Shown here in pieces: positions 1 through 6,853 of a DNA stretch of 10,060 nt (positions are counted from its first letter, which is position 1; each line of letters opens with the position of its first letter). The notes below the pieces were generated by a model. That model saw only the letters and a program-made list of their open reading frames with translations, had not been told where the DNA came from and did no database searches. This DNA is from Armatimonadaceae bacterium (GTDB lineage: Bacteria > Armatimonadota > Armatimonadia > Armatimonadales > Armatimonadaceae). Location: contig JAUJNC010000150.1 of the NCBI GenBank assembly GCA_030446525.1, positions 1-10,060 on the forward strand. The letters run 5' to 3'. A program made the translations under genes and the position numbers.

Positions 1-270
1 CCACCGTGTTGTGCTGGTCGGAGGGGTGGTCGCCCCCGGCCAGCAACCAGCCCCACTACAGCGCCCTCCAGCGCCAGATCGAAGCCGCCGTCCTGCCTAC
101 CTCCGAGGAACTGGGGATAGGCAACGTGGTGTGGTCACCCTTGGCCCAGGGGGTGCTCACGGGCAAGTACCGCACTCCCGACGACATTCCTGCCGGCAGC
201 CGGGCGGCGGGCAAGGACCGTCGGTTCATGGAGCGGTGGATGACCGCCGAGGTCCTCGGTGCCGTGGGGG
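1..270 (+). pseudogene. Aldo/keto reductase, internal fragment (5' end outside window, 3' end lost)
   Basis: The frame read from base 3 gives a segment typical of the NADPH-dependent aldo/keto reductase superfamily (Kv-beta/YghZ-like subgroup): SNQPHYSALQRQIE, then LPTSEELGIG, then VVWSPLAQGVLTGKY, then a PAGSRAA stretch and RFMERWMTAEVL. In the family the WSPLAQGVLTGKY segment lies in the second half of the TIM barrel, near the cofactor pocket. About 100 more residues, including the part that binds the cofactor phosphate, should follow. Instead the similarity stops at about 255-270, where the DNA turns into the - strand dapF remnant; the frame then stays open only as an antisense shadow. The gene's beginning lies left of the window. 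I see a family match but no substrate clue. It is almost certainly non-functional as it stands, unless the junction is an assembly error. Confidence 0.8.
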
Positions 271-464
271 TTGAACTGGCGCAGGCGCGCGTCGGCCACG
301 GCGGACGGGCTGACGGCCAGACGCCCGTCCGCGCCCACCCCGAAGCGGCGGTCACAGAGCGCGACCGCCCGCGCCGCCCAGTCGCCGTCCGGCCACTGCG
401 CCTCGTCGACAACCACGAAGTCGTTGCCGACGCCCTGCATCTTCACGACGGGGCGGCCCGGCAC
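255..464 (-). pseudogene. dapF: Diaminopimelate epimerase, N-terminal fragment
   Basis: DapF interconverts LL- and meso-diaminopimelate in the lysine and peptidoglycan pathway. The first 70 residues match the DapF N-terminus: KMQGVGNDFVVVD, a CDRRFGVGADG segment, then ADARLRQFNPHGTE where the family has FN(P/A)DGSE. The next block should be the MCGNG motif with the first catalytic cysteine. It is absent, as is the rest of the protein (about 200 residues, including the second catalytic Cys). The GTG start at 464 has a good Shine-Dalgarno (GGAGG, forward bases 471-475, 6 bases away) lying within the last codons of the upstream 690-residue gene, whose TAG stop ends one base before. The two were therefore built as a translationally coupled pair. 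Homology ends at about 255, where the aldo/keto reductase remnant on the opposite strand begins. GADGR, where most members have GADGL, may hint at decay. Confidence 0.85.
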
Positions 465-465
465 G

Positions 466-2538
466 CTACGCCTCCGCGGCCGCCGTCAGGTCTTCCAGGT
501 GATATTCGGCGGTGTCGGAAAGCCGGCGAAACCACGCCCGGGACGGATCGACCAGGGGGAACCACCACGCGGACGGGCGGAAGTTGGTGTGCGGAAGGCC
601 TTCCAGGACGCGGAGGGCGTTGCGCGCCAGCCGCGCCTTCGCCCGCTCGGCCTGCGCCTCGATGCGGCGCAGCGTTTCGCGCGCCTCGGCCGCCTGCGGG
701 CCGCGCTCCAGGGCCAGGCGGCCGGCCTTGAGGTCGCGCACGGTCGCCAGGGCGAAGCGGATCTGCGAGCGCCGCTCCTGTATCTCCCGGTCGAAGCGGC
801 CGGCGCGCTCGGCTTGCAGCGCGTCGATCTGTTTTTGCAGCGCCTCGATCTCGGGGCCGGCATCGCTGTGGCGGGTGAGCCGCCACAGCCGCTCGCGCAG
901 GGGGCGAACGCGGGCGCGAAAGTCGTCGCCCTTGGCGCGCTCCAGCGAGGCCACCTCGCTCTTGAGCTGCTTCACCTGATCGTACAGGGTATACACGCGC
1001 CCCTGGATCGCTTGCGCCCGGTCCCAGACCGCCAGCAGGCGCATGCGCGCCGCCTCGTAGTCCCGGGCGCGCGCCTCCCAGCCGTCGTCCGTCACGCGCG
1101 CCAGGTACCCGAGCAGGGCGCGCGGCGAGCGGGTCTGGGACAGCGTCTCCATGCGCTGCTTTTCGTGGCGGCAGGCACACTGCCAGCAGGCGGCGAACTC
1201 GGCGGCCCCGACGGTATCGCGCGAGAAGGCCTGCGCCAGGTGCTCCGGCAAGCGGAACGCGGCGCCGTCACCCAGCGCCGCGAGCGCGTCCCAGGTATGG
1301 TAGCGGACGCGCAGGATGGGCCGCAGCTCGGGCAGGGGCACGCCCGCGGCGCCCAGGCGCCGGTGCATCTGCCGCGTCCGGTGCGTGTAGCCGGAGGCGC
1401 CCTCGTGGAAGACGAGGACGAACTCGGAGGCGAGCATCGAGATCAGCGAGATGGCCTTGCCCACCAGGGCCACGTCGGGCCCCAGCTCGCGCTCCACCAG
1501 ATCGGCCAGCTTCTCGATGCTGCTGACGTCGCAGGTCGCGCACAGGGTCAGAGGTTTCTCCGTGGCGACGGTCACCCGGGCGTCGCCGTGCACGCAGAGG
1601 GTGCCGCGCCCCCTGCCGGGGATGACCAGGTCGAACGGCAGCGCCCCGTCGCCGAACCGGTCCAGCGTGTACATCTCGGTCCCGGCCACGGTACGGTTGT
1701 AGGCTTCGATCGCCTCCTTGCGCGTTTCGGGGCGCAGGAACAGGTCGGCGAACGCGAAGCGGGGCAGGTGCGCGCTGGCGCGGTTGAAACGCAGGAGGCG
1801 GAGCGTGTTGGACGTGGAAAGGTTGGCGGGCGGGGCGCCGAGCAGCAGCTCATAGAAACGGGGGAAGAGATCGCGATACAGGTCGGACAGCGAAGCGCGC
1901 GGATGGCTCTCGGCGAACGTCTGCACCCACCCCCGGATCGCGCCGGCGACCGCCCGCGCCGCGTCGGCGCCTTCCCCCTCGATACAGCCCATGCTGCTTT
2001 CGGTCGCCCACTCGATCTGTTCCAGGAGGGTGGGCAGGATGTCCCGCAGCGGGATATCGTGGGCGATGCGGCGCCCCGACTCGGTGTGGATGATCCCGGT
2101 CCAGCCCCACGCCGCCGTTACCTCCGACAGGAACCCGGTCGGGTCGTCCAGGCCGTACAGCGCGCGTTCCAGAGACACGCCGGCCTTTTCCAGCTTGGCG
2201 CGCGTCGGCACATCCTCGGAGCCGAACAGGCAGCTCATCTCCCCCGCCGCCGACCACAGCCCCCGCGTGGTGGCGTCGTCATGCGGCGCCAGCGCGTACT
2301 TCGCCTCGCCCGCACTCGCCGGGTGGCCGGGGAGCTTGGCGAAATAGTCGGAGTCGTGCACGGCCGCCACCAGGGGTGCCTCGGGCCAGAAGTGGTCCAG
2401 CGCGCGGCGGAACGCCGCCTTGGTCGGCTCGTCCCACAGGACGGTCTGACCCAGGGCGAGAAAGGGTGTGTGGGGGAAGCGGCGGCGCAGGTCCTCGATC
2501 ACCGACCCGGCGGTGGGGTGGAATGACGGCTCGTTCAT
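466..2538 (-). CDS. Uncharacterised 690-residue protein with Cys clusters and a coiled-coil C-terminal region
   Basis: I do not recognise this family. ATG at 2538 is chosen over an in-frame upstream GTG/ATG-type start (2610) because a GGAG Shine-Dalgarno sits 5 bases before it and a TATACT box lies just upstream. Visible features: an N-terminal part with HDSDYF (residues 61-66) and many acidic and aromatic residues; a C-x2-C pair at 333/336; a well-ordered stretch around 361-395 (GKAISLISMLASEF then HEGASGYTHR); a C-x2-C-x-C cluster at 451/454/456 followed by a His; a long charged, heptad-like helical segment at about 491-641, probably coiled coil; and a C-terminal Trp/Phe-rich tail (NFRPSAWWFPLVDPS, about 653-667). 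There is no signal peptide or convincing membrane span, so it is probably cytoplasmic. The cysteines could bind zinc (inference). It is co-transcribed with dapF. Codon use and GC match its neighbours. Confidence 0.85.
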   Translation of the reverse strand: MNEPSFHPTAGSVIEDLRRRFPHTPFLALGQTVLWDEPTKAAFRRALDHFWPEAPLVAAVHDSDYFAKLPGHPASAGEAKYALAPHDDATTRGLWSAAGEMSCLFGSEDVPTRAKLEKAGVSLERALYGLDDPTGFLSEVTAAWGWTGIIHTESGRRIAHDIPLRDILPTLLEQIEWATESSMGCIEGEGADAARAVAGAIRGWVQTFAESHPRASLSDLYRDLFPRFYELLLGAPPANLSTSNTLRLLRFNRASAHLPRFAFADLFLRPETRKEAIEAYNRTVAGTEMYTLDRFGDGALPFDLVIPGRGRGTLCVHGDARVTVATEKPLTLCATCDVSSIEKLADLVERELGPDVALVGKAISLISMLASEFVLVFHEGASGYTHRTRQMHRRLGAAGVPLPELRPILRVRYHTWDALAALGDGAAFRLPEHLAQAFSRDTVGAAEFAACWQCACRHEKQRMETLSQTRSPRALLGYLARVTDDGWEARARDYEAARMRLLAVWDRAQAIQGRVYTLYDQVKQLKSEVASLERAKGDDFRARVRPLRERLWRLTRHSDAGPEIEALQKQIDALQAERAGRFDREIQERRSQIRFALATVRDLKAGRLALERGPQAAEARETLRRIEAQAERAKARLARNALRVLEGLPHTNFRPSAWWFPLVDPSRAWFRRLSDTAEYHLEDLTAAAEA

Positions 2539-2565
2539 CGCGTCTCCAAAAGTTTGCTGTTTCAC

Positions 2566-2571
2566 AGTATA
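2566..2571 (-). promoter_or_regulatory. Putative -10 box for the 690-residue gene / dapF unit
   Basis: TATACT on the - strand, 28 bases upstream of the ATG at 2538, in the 75-base gap after hicB. No good -35 is seen at 16-18 bases; TTGGGC occurs about 21 bases upstream. The match is by eye only. Confidence 0.35.
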
Positions 2572-2613
2572 CCCCAGAAGGCCGCGGGGTACGCCCAACC
2601 AGGGGTGCATGGA

Positions 2614-2835
2614 TCACGAGGCAAGCTGGTAAATTGCCGGGCGATAGCGGGGCTGCGGGATGGGTTTTCCCTCGTCCCGCGCCGCCTCAAGCCACGCGGC
2701 CTTCGCCAGCTCGACCTGCTCCAGCGCCTCCGCGGGGGTGCGCCCGAAGGCGGAACACGCTTCCAGGTCCGGGACGTCGGCGATGTAGCCTTCGTCATCC
2801 TCGCTGTAGAAGATGTTGATGTGGTAGTCTCTCAT
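2614..2835 (-). CDS. hicB: HicB family antitoxin
   Basis: A 73-residue protein with the HicB partial RNase H-like fold signature: a first strand MRDYHINIFYSEDDEGYIADVPDLEACSAFG (read in pieces: DEGYIADVPDL, then CSAFG), then TPAEALEQVELAKAAWLEAA and the family's usual C-terminal PIPQPRYRP. HicB binds and neutralises the HicA mRNA interferase and, in many systems, represses its own operon. This is the short form: no ribbon-helix-helix or helix-turn-helix DNA-binding extension is present, so autoregulation would need the complex or another factor. Its ATG overlaps the hicA stop by 4 bases (ATGA), and it has a strong GGGAGG Shine-Dalgarno (forward bases 2842-2847), consistent with translating more antitoxin than toxin. 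The length is normal and it looks intact. Confidence 0.93.
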   Translation of the reverse strand: MRDYHINIFYSEDDEGYIADVPDLEACSAFGRTPAEALEQVELAKAAWLEAARDEGKPIPQPRYRPAIYQLAS

Positions 2836-3086
2836 TCGTCCCCTCCCAGCGCGAGATTGTGGCGCTCCACCAGTCGCAGGAACTGACGAGTCTGATATGG
2901 CTTCGCTTGGCCACCCACGTCCTGAAGGTTCACGAGTTCCGGCACGTCGGGATGGACGAAAATGTGATGGCTCCCAGTAACCCGTGACAGATGAAATCCA
3001 AATGCCTGCACCAGGGAGACCATGTCGGTGAAGCGGATGTTCTTCGATCCGGCGATCACGGCTTCGAGTGTCTTTTGCGGTTTCAT
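2832..3086 (-). CDS. hicA: HicA family mRNA interferase toxin
   Basis: An 84-residue HicA-type toxin: a small dsRBD-like fold that cleaves mRNA and tmRNA in the cytoplasm. The family hallmark is clear at residues 34-43 (SRVTGSHHIF), with the G-S-H motif carrying the catalytic histidine at about residue 40. It is followed by HPDVPELVNLQ and the AKPYQTRQFLRLVE C-terminal helix seen in the longer HicA subgroup. The start at 3086 keeps the SKNIRFTDMVSLVQAFGF N-terminal helix that this subgroup has. No strong Shine-Dalgarno precedes it, and its predicted transcript has a very short leader, so toxin translation is probably weak relative to hicB. Toxin-first order with an ATGA overlap is the classical hicAB arrangement. 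All key residues are present, so it is likely active. Confidence 0.93.
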   Translation of the reverse strand: MKPQKTLEAVIAGSKNIRFTDMVSLVQAFGFHLSRVTGSHHIFVHPDVPELVNLQDVGGQAKPYQTRQFLRLVERHNLALGGDE

Positions 3087-3100
3087 GGCGCGCCCATTGG

Positions 3101-3106
3101 ATTATA
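3101..3106 (-). promoter_or_regulatory. Putative -10 box for hicAB
   Basis: A perfect TATAAT on the - strand, 14 bases before the hicA ATG, which would put the transcript start only about 10 bases from the start codon. At 17-base spacing the -35 candidate is TGGGAC, a poor match. It lies in the 52-base gap after the lptD stop, so hicAB need not depend on read-through from the lpt operon. Confidence 0.5.
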
Positions 3107-3138
3107 CCTCTGTCGCTACAGGCGTCCCAGACACAGAT

Positions 3139-5601
3139 TCAAAACACCTCGCCCGTTCCGGTATCGAGGGCGGTGCCGAACTGGCCGACGCCGGTGCGCT
3201 GGTAGACGGGGAGCGCTTTCAGGCGGAAAAGCAGGTTGAGACCCTTTTCCGAGCGGAAGCCGTACGGCTGGTCGATGTAGCTGAGGGTCAGCTCGTAGTC
3301 GTGCCAGGCGCGGGTGAGGGCGAAGTTCTTGTACTCGAAGCGGCGGGTGAACCCGTTGTAGCCCGCCAGCGCCGAAAGGTTCCACTTGCCGCCGAAGAGG
3401 GCCGACTCCAGGGCGCCGTTGATCTGGGGGAACTTGCCCGTCGCGGGGTCGTAGCGCAGGCCGGTGTCCAGGGCGAGGCCGCCCCCCGCGCGCACGCGCA
3501 CCCGGTTGGTCACGTCGCGCAGCCGCCCCGAATTGATGTCGAACGAGCCCGTGAAGCGCGTCTGGAAGACGCCCGACGGGCGCAGGGCGAGCTGCACGGC
3601 CAGGTTCTGCCACGGGTTGGTCGGCAGGTTCCGGCCCGGGTTGTTCGGGTCGGGAAGCTCGCTCTGGGCGCGCTGGATGTCGTAGCCGGTCAGCAGGCTC
3701 AGGCGCACGCGGCGGCCGTCGAGGGCGAGGTTGGCGCCGGCGTTGTTGAACGAGCCGGACTGGTCCACTCGCAGCGGCGCGAAGCCGTAGGGCCGCAGGT
3801 AGCCGTAGGTGAGGTTCAGCGACGAGCTGCCGCCCAAGCGCTGCGTGAGCTGGGAGCGCCCGGCCAGCACGTACTGCGCGGTGTCTCCGGAGTAGACGGT
3901 CTGCCGCAGCGTGCCCCCCAGCTGCAGGGACAGGTCGCCCACCAGAGGGATGGCGCCGGGGCTGGCGTCCAGGGACAGCAGCGCGCGGTCGGTTTCCCGC
4001 CGCTCGCTGCCGCCTTCGATGAACCTGCCGTAGCCCGTGGTGATGCGCAGCGGCAGTTTCGCCAGCCAGCCGCGGGCGAAGCGGAGCGTGTCGGTCCCGA
4101 GCGTGATCTCCGGCAGGCGCTCGGTGCCGGAAAAGAAGCCGCCCCCGCCCTGGCTCCCGGCCAGGTTTTTGTTGGCCGCCAGCTCCAGGTCGAAGACGCC
4201 CACCCGGGCCGTGGCCTGCAGGTCGGCCGTCCCGTCCTCGCGCGTGGTCCCCGCCGCGCCGCCGAAGCCGGGCGTCTCGTACCGCGACCCGTTCAGGCGG
4301 AAAGTGGCGCTGCCCGCCGGGCCCAGCCGCTCGCTCTGGGAAAAGGCGAAGGAGCTGGTGCCGCTCGCGCCGAAGCCGTAGTCGCTTTCGGAGAGGTTGA
4401 AGCTCAGGCTGGTGTTGCTGCCGCCCGCCGCGCGTGTGACGGTGGCCGTGGTCAGCTGCGAGCTTGAGTTGGGCGAGAGGGCTTGGTACGAGTTCCGCTG
4501 AAAGGTGGACGCGATGGTGGCCGCCCAGTCGCCGAGCTCCTGCCGATGGTTCAGGCTGCCCGACAGGTTATTCACGCCGCGGTTCTGGTCTCGCAGGCCG
4601 TACAGGAGGAGCGATCCGGCCGCGGCGGCGCCGAAGCGGTATTCCTGGTCGAAGCCGAGCCCGATGCCCTTTTTCTGCATCAGGTCCAGGCGCAGGATCC
4701 CGGGCAGGGCGTCGCTCAGCAGGTAGCCCAGCGCCGATCTGATGTAAACCCCTTCCTCTTGGGTCTGCCCCACCTCCGGCAGGTAGCCGTACCGGTAGGC
4801 GCCTTCGCGGATCGGCAGCGCCAGGTACGGCAGGCGGAAAACGCGCCGCTCCCCCAGGTACAGGGTGAAATCGCGCATGGCGACGCGCCGGTTGGGGATG
4901 AGGGTGAGCTTGCGGAAGCCGAAACGGTAGTGCGGGTGGGGGAAGTCGCAGGTGGTGAGGAACCCGCCGGCCGCCACGAGGTCGCGGCCCACGCGCGTCA
5001 GCGTCTCGCCGGAAACCCGCAGCGGCTGCAGCAGGTACGGCCCCATGAGGGGCGGGGGCACGACGGCGCGCCCGTCGCCGAAGGTGAACTCGCGCGTGCG
5101 CAGGTTCAGGGAAAGCGAGTCCCCGTACAGGGGCAGCTGGCCGGTCTCGATGGCGACGTTCCCCTCGAAGGTCGCGATCCGGCGGTTGTCCTCGAAGGTG
5201 GCGCGATCGGCACGGACGCGCCACCCCCGGTAGCGCAGGCGCACGTTGCCTTCCAGCGTGATGCGCCGCTCGGCATCGATGTGGGCCGACCCGGCAGGCT
5301 CCTCGAGGATAAGGAAGTCCCACTCATCCTCCGGCACGGGAGCTTCCGCCGGTTCGGCGGGCAGCGCGGAGCCGGGCGGCGTGGTCACGGGCGGCGGGGG
5401 GATGGGCACGCCCGGCGGGGGCGCGTCCAGGTTGACGCCGGGCGTGGCGGGCGAGATGCCCGGCCCGGTGTTGTGGGGCGTTTCCTGGGGCACCGCGGGC
5501 AGGGAGGGTTTGGTGGCCTCCGCCGCAGACGGCGCGGACGGCGTTTGCGCCAAAGCGGCGCCGCCCAGCAGCAAAGGCAGGACCCAGGCCGTCCTTCTCA
5601 C
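3139..5601 (-). CDS. lptD: LPS-assembly outer-membrane protein LptD (OstA/Imp)
   Basis: An 820-residue LptD, the outer-membrane barrel that inserts lipopolysaccharide into the outer leaflet. GTG at 5601 is chosen because it gives a textbook signal peptide (residues 1-18: RRT, hydrophobic core AWVLPLLLGGAA, cleavage after ALA). It also overlaps the restored stop of the upstream permease by 4 bases (GTGA), implying translational coupling. After a proline-rich linker (about 31-90) comes the OstA-like jelly-roll domain (about 105-200: DAERRITLEGNVRLRYRGW, then a second FEGNVAIETG repeat). The family-type TTCD...PHY motif is at 216-225, followed by a long barrel region with alternating hydrophobic strands and Tyr/Phe girdles up to the C-terminus. 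The only cysteine is C218, so the two interdomain disulfides of E. coli LptD cannot form. The family call is firm; barrel strand number was not counted. Confidence 0.92.
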   Translation of the reverse strand: MRRTAWVLPLLLGGAALAQTPSAPSAAEATKPSLPAVPQETPHNTGPGISPATPGVNLDAPPPGVPIPPPPVTTPPGSALPAEPAEAPVPEDEWDFLILEEPAGSAHIDAERRITLEGNVRLRYRGWRVRADRATFEDNRRIATFEGNVAIETGQLPLYGDSLSLNLRTREFTFGDGRAVVPPPLMGPYLLQPLRVSGETLTRVGRDLVAAGGFLTTCDFPHPHYRFGFRKLTLIPNRRVAMRDFTLYLGERRVFRLPYLALPIREGAYRYGYLPEVGQTQEEGVYIRSALGYLLSDALPGILRLDLMQKKGIGLGFDQEYRFGAAAAGSLLLYGLRDQNRGVNNLSGSLNHRQELGDWAATIASTFQRNSYQALSPNSSSQLTTATVTRAAGGSNTSLSFNLSESDYGFGASGTSSFAFSQSERLGPAGSATFRLNGSRYETPGFGGAAGTTREDGTADLQATARVGVFDLELAANKNLAGSQGGGGFFSGTERLPEITLGTDTLRFARGWLAKLPLRITTGYGRFIEGGSERRETDRALLSLDASPGAIPLVGDLSLQLGGTLRQTVYSGDTAQYVLAGRSQLTQRLGGSSSLNLTYGYLRPYGFAPLRVDQSGSFNNAGANLALDGRRVRLSLLTGYDIQRAQSELPDPNNPGRNLPTNPWQNLAVQLALRPSGVFQTRFTGSFDINSGRLRDVTNRVRVRAGGGLALDTGLRYDPATGKFPQINGALESALFGGKWNLSALAGYNGFTRRFEYKNFALTRAWHDYELTLSYIDQPYGFRSEKGLNLLFRLKALPVYQRTGVGQFGTALDTGTGEVF

Positions 5602-6684
5602 TCTCGGACCCGAAGCAGCCACAAACCGATGAGGGTGAACAGCGCGTTGGTGGACCAGGCCGCCACCGGCGGGGGCAGCAGATTCGCCGAGGCCGACGTA
5701 CTTCATCAAAAGGAGCGTGTTCCACGCCACGAAGACCACGATGATGGACAGCAGCACGCCCGTAAACGATCCCGCCCGCGAAAAGCGCAGCGCCAGCGGC
5801 GGCGCGCACAGGGCGAAGACCAGACACATCGCGGGCAGGGAGATCTTAAACCACCGCTCCACCTCGTAGCGCAGCGCGTCGTTGGTCTGGCCGAGGCGCC
5901 GGGCGTCGGCCGCGCGCTGCGTCAGCTCCGCGAACGCCAGCTGGTCTTCGCGCAGCGGCGGGGTCAGCACCTGGGAAAAGTTGACCCGCAGGTTCAGCGT
6001 CATCTCCTCGAACATCATGTCCAGGTCCGTGATGCCCCTTTTATCGTACCGGTGGACGACACCGTTCTTCAGTGTCCACACGTCGGCATAGTACTCGGCG
6101 GTTTCGGCGGTGGTTATCACCGGATACTCGCCCGGTTTGTCCGGGTGCTGGAGGATCTCTATCTTGTTCAGACGGAGCCGGTTCGGGCCCGCGCGCTCCG
6201 CGGAGCCGATGTAAACCGAGTGGTTTTCCACCTTGAAAGCGACGTTGCTCTGCACGGGGTCTTTGGGCAGGTTGTAAAGGATCGACTCGACGTTCTGCTG
6301 CTCCTTCCACGCCCAGGGCACGACCCGGTCGGAGATGTACAGGTCCGCCGCGCTGACGAGGGCGCCGAACAGGAGGATGGGGAGGAAGATACGCAGCAGC
6401 GAGGCGCCCGAGCCGCGCAGAACGGTTATCTCCAGGTCGCGCGCCATCCGGTTGGTCGCCAGCGACGCCGCGAGCGCGGTGGCGACCGGCAGGGTGAGCA
6501 CCAACACGGTCGGGATGTTGAGCACCAGCGCGCGCATGACGACCCCGACCGGCCACTTCTCCTGGAGCATCCGCGCCAGGTACGCGAACAGGGTGTTGCC
6601 GACCAGCATCATCAGCACGGCGAGGGTGCCGATGACGAACGGCAGGATCAGTTCTCCGAAGACATAACGGTCCGAGAGTCGCAT
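5598..6684 (-). CDS. LptF/LptG (YjgP/YjgQ) family LPS export permease, frameshifted near its 3' end
   Basis: Inner-membrane permease of the LptB2FG ABC transporter that extracts LPS from the inner membrane. ATG at 6684 begins MRLSDRYVFGELILPF, the usual family N-terminus. Three membrane segments follow (about 14-36, 50-75, 95-118), with the cytoplasmic coupling helix motif DLEITVLRGSGASLLRI (83-99) between the second and third. A periplasmic beta-jellyroll region spans about 130-275, and further membrane spans start at about 281 and 306. After residue 334 (GLGE) the frame breaks. Shifting by one base restores PPVAAWSTNALFTLIG then LWLLRVRE and a TGA at 5598-5600, the normal family ending, about 361 residues in total. 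Without correction the frame runs into lptD. The break lies at 5671-5682, which includes a run of five Gs (5671-5675). Only one permease gene is here; whether it is lptF or lptG is not decidable. No strong Shine-Dalgarno is seen. Confidence 0.88.
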
Positions 6685-6712
6685 ACGGGGCTTGAAATCG
6701 GGCGCCGATGTC

Positions 6713-6741
6713 AGTATAACATACGGGCTGCGCCGCCGCAA
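6713..6741 (-). promoter_or_regulatory. Putative promoter of the lptF/G-lptD operon
   Basis: On the - strand, TTGCGG (6736-6741) and TATACT (6713-6718) are separated by exactly 17 bases, 28 bases upstream of the permease ATG. The -10 matches five of six consensus bases and the -35 only three, so the support comes from spacing and position. Confidence 0.45.
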
Positions 6742-6750
6742 TCGCCGGTT

Positions 6751-6774
6751 GCCCGGCATTGAAAACGCCCGGCA
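6751..6774. repeat. Direct repeat GCCCGGCA x2 between divergent promoters
   Basis: The octamer GCCCGGCA occurs at 6751-6758 and again at 6767-6774, 16 bases apart, in the gap between the two divergent predicted promoters. The spacing and position would suit a tandem regulator-binding site, but in DNA this GC-rich two short repeats can arise by chance. Confidence 0.25.
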
Positions 6775-6792
6775 GCATATCAGAAGGGCGTG

Positions 6793-6801
6793 TGCTATAA
6801 T
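6793..6801 (+). promoter_or_regulatory. Putative extended -10 promoter of the M48 peptidase-proA unit
   Basis: TGCTATAAT at 6793-6801 is a perfect -10 hexamer with the TGn extension, 52 bases before the M48 start codon. No convincing -35 stands at 16-18 bases, which extended -10 promoters can do without. The downstream leader ends in AAGGAG (6843-6848), 5 bases before the ATG. Confidence 0.55.
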
Positions 6802-6853
6802 CCAATAGAAGAGAGTCCGTTCGCGCACCGCGCCTTCAGATCAAGGAGTTCCC

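Noticed and set aside
259..2526. A 755-codon open frame on the + strand opposite the 690-residue gene
   Set aside because: Low-complexity Arg/Ala/Gly/Gln-rich product with no motif, lying in the antisense of a gene with a clear ribosome site; long antisense frames are expected at this GC content.
4483..6762. A 759-codon + strand frame opposite the lptF/G-lptD genes
   Set aside because: Composition is that of an antisense shadow (Arg, Gly, His, Gln-rich) and the opposite strand encodes recognisable Lpt proteins.
3139..6828. A genuine LptF/G-LptD fusion protein of 1229 residues
   Set aside because: The joining segment is out of frame with the family C-terminus, a one-base shift restores a normal ending and stop, and lptD has its own GTG and signal peptide.
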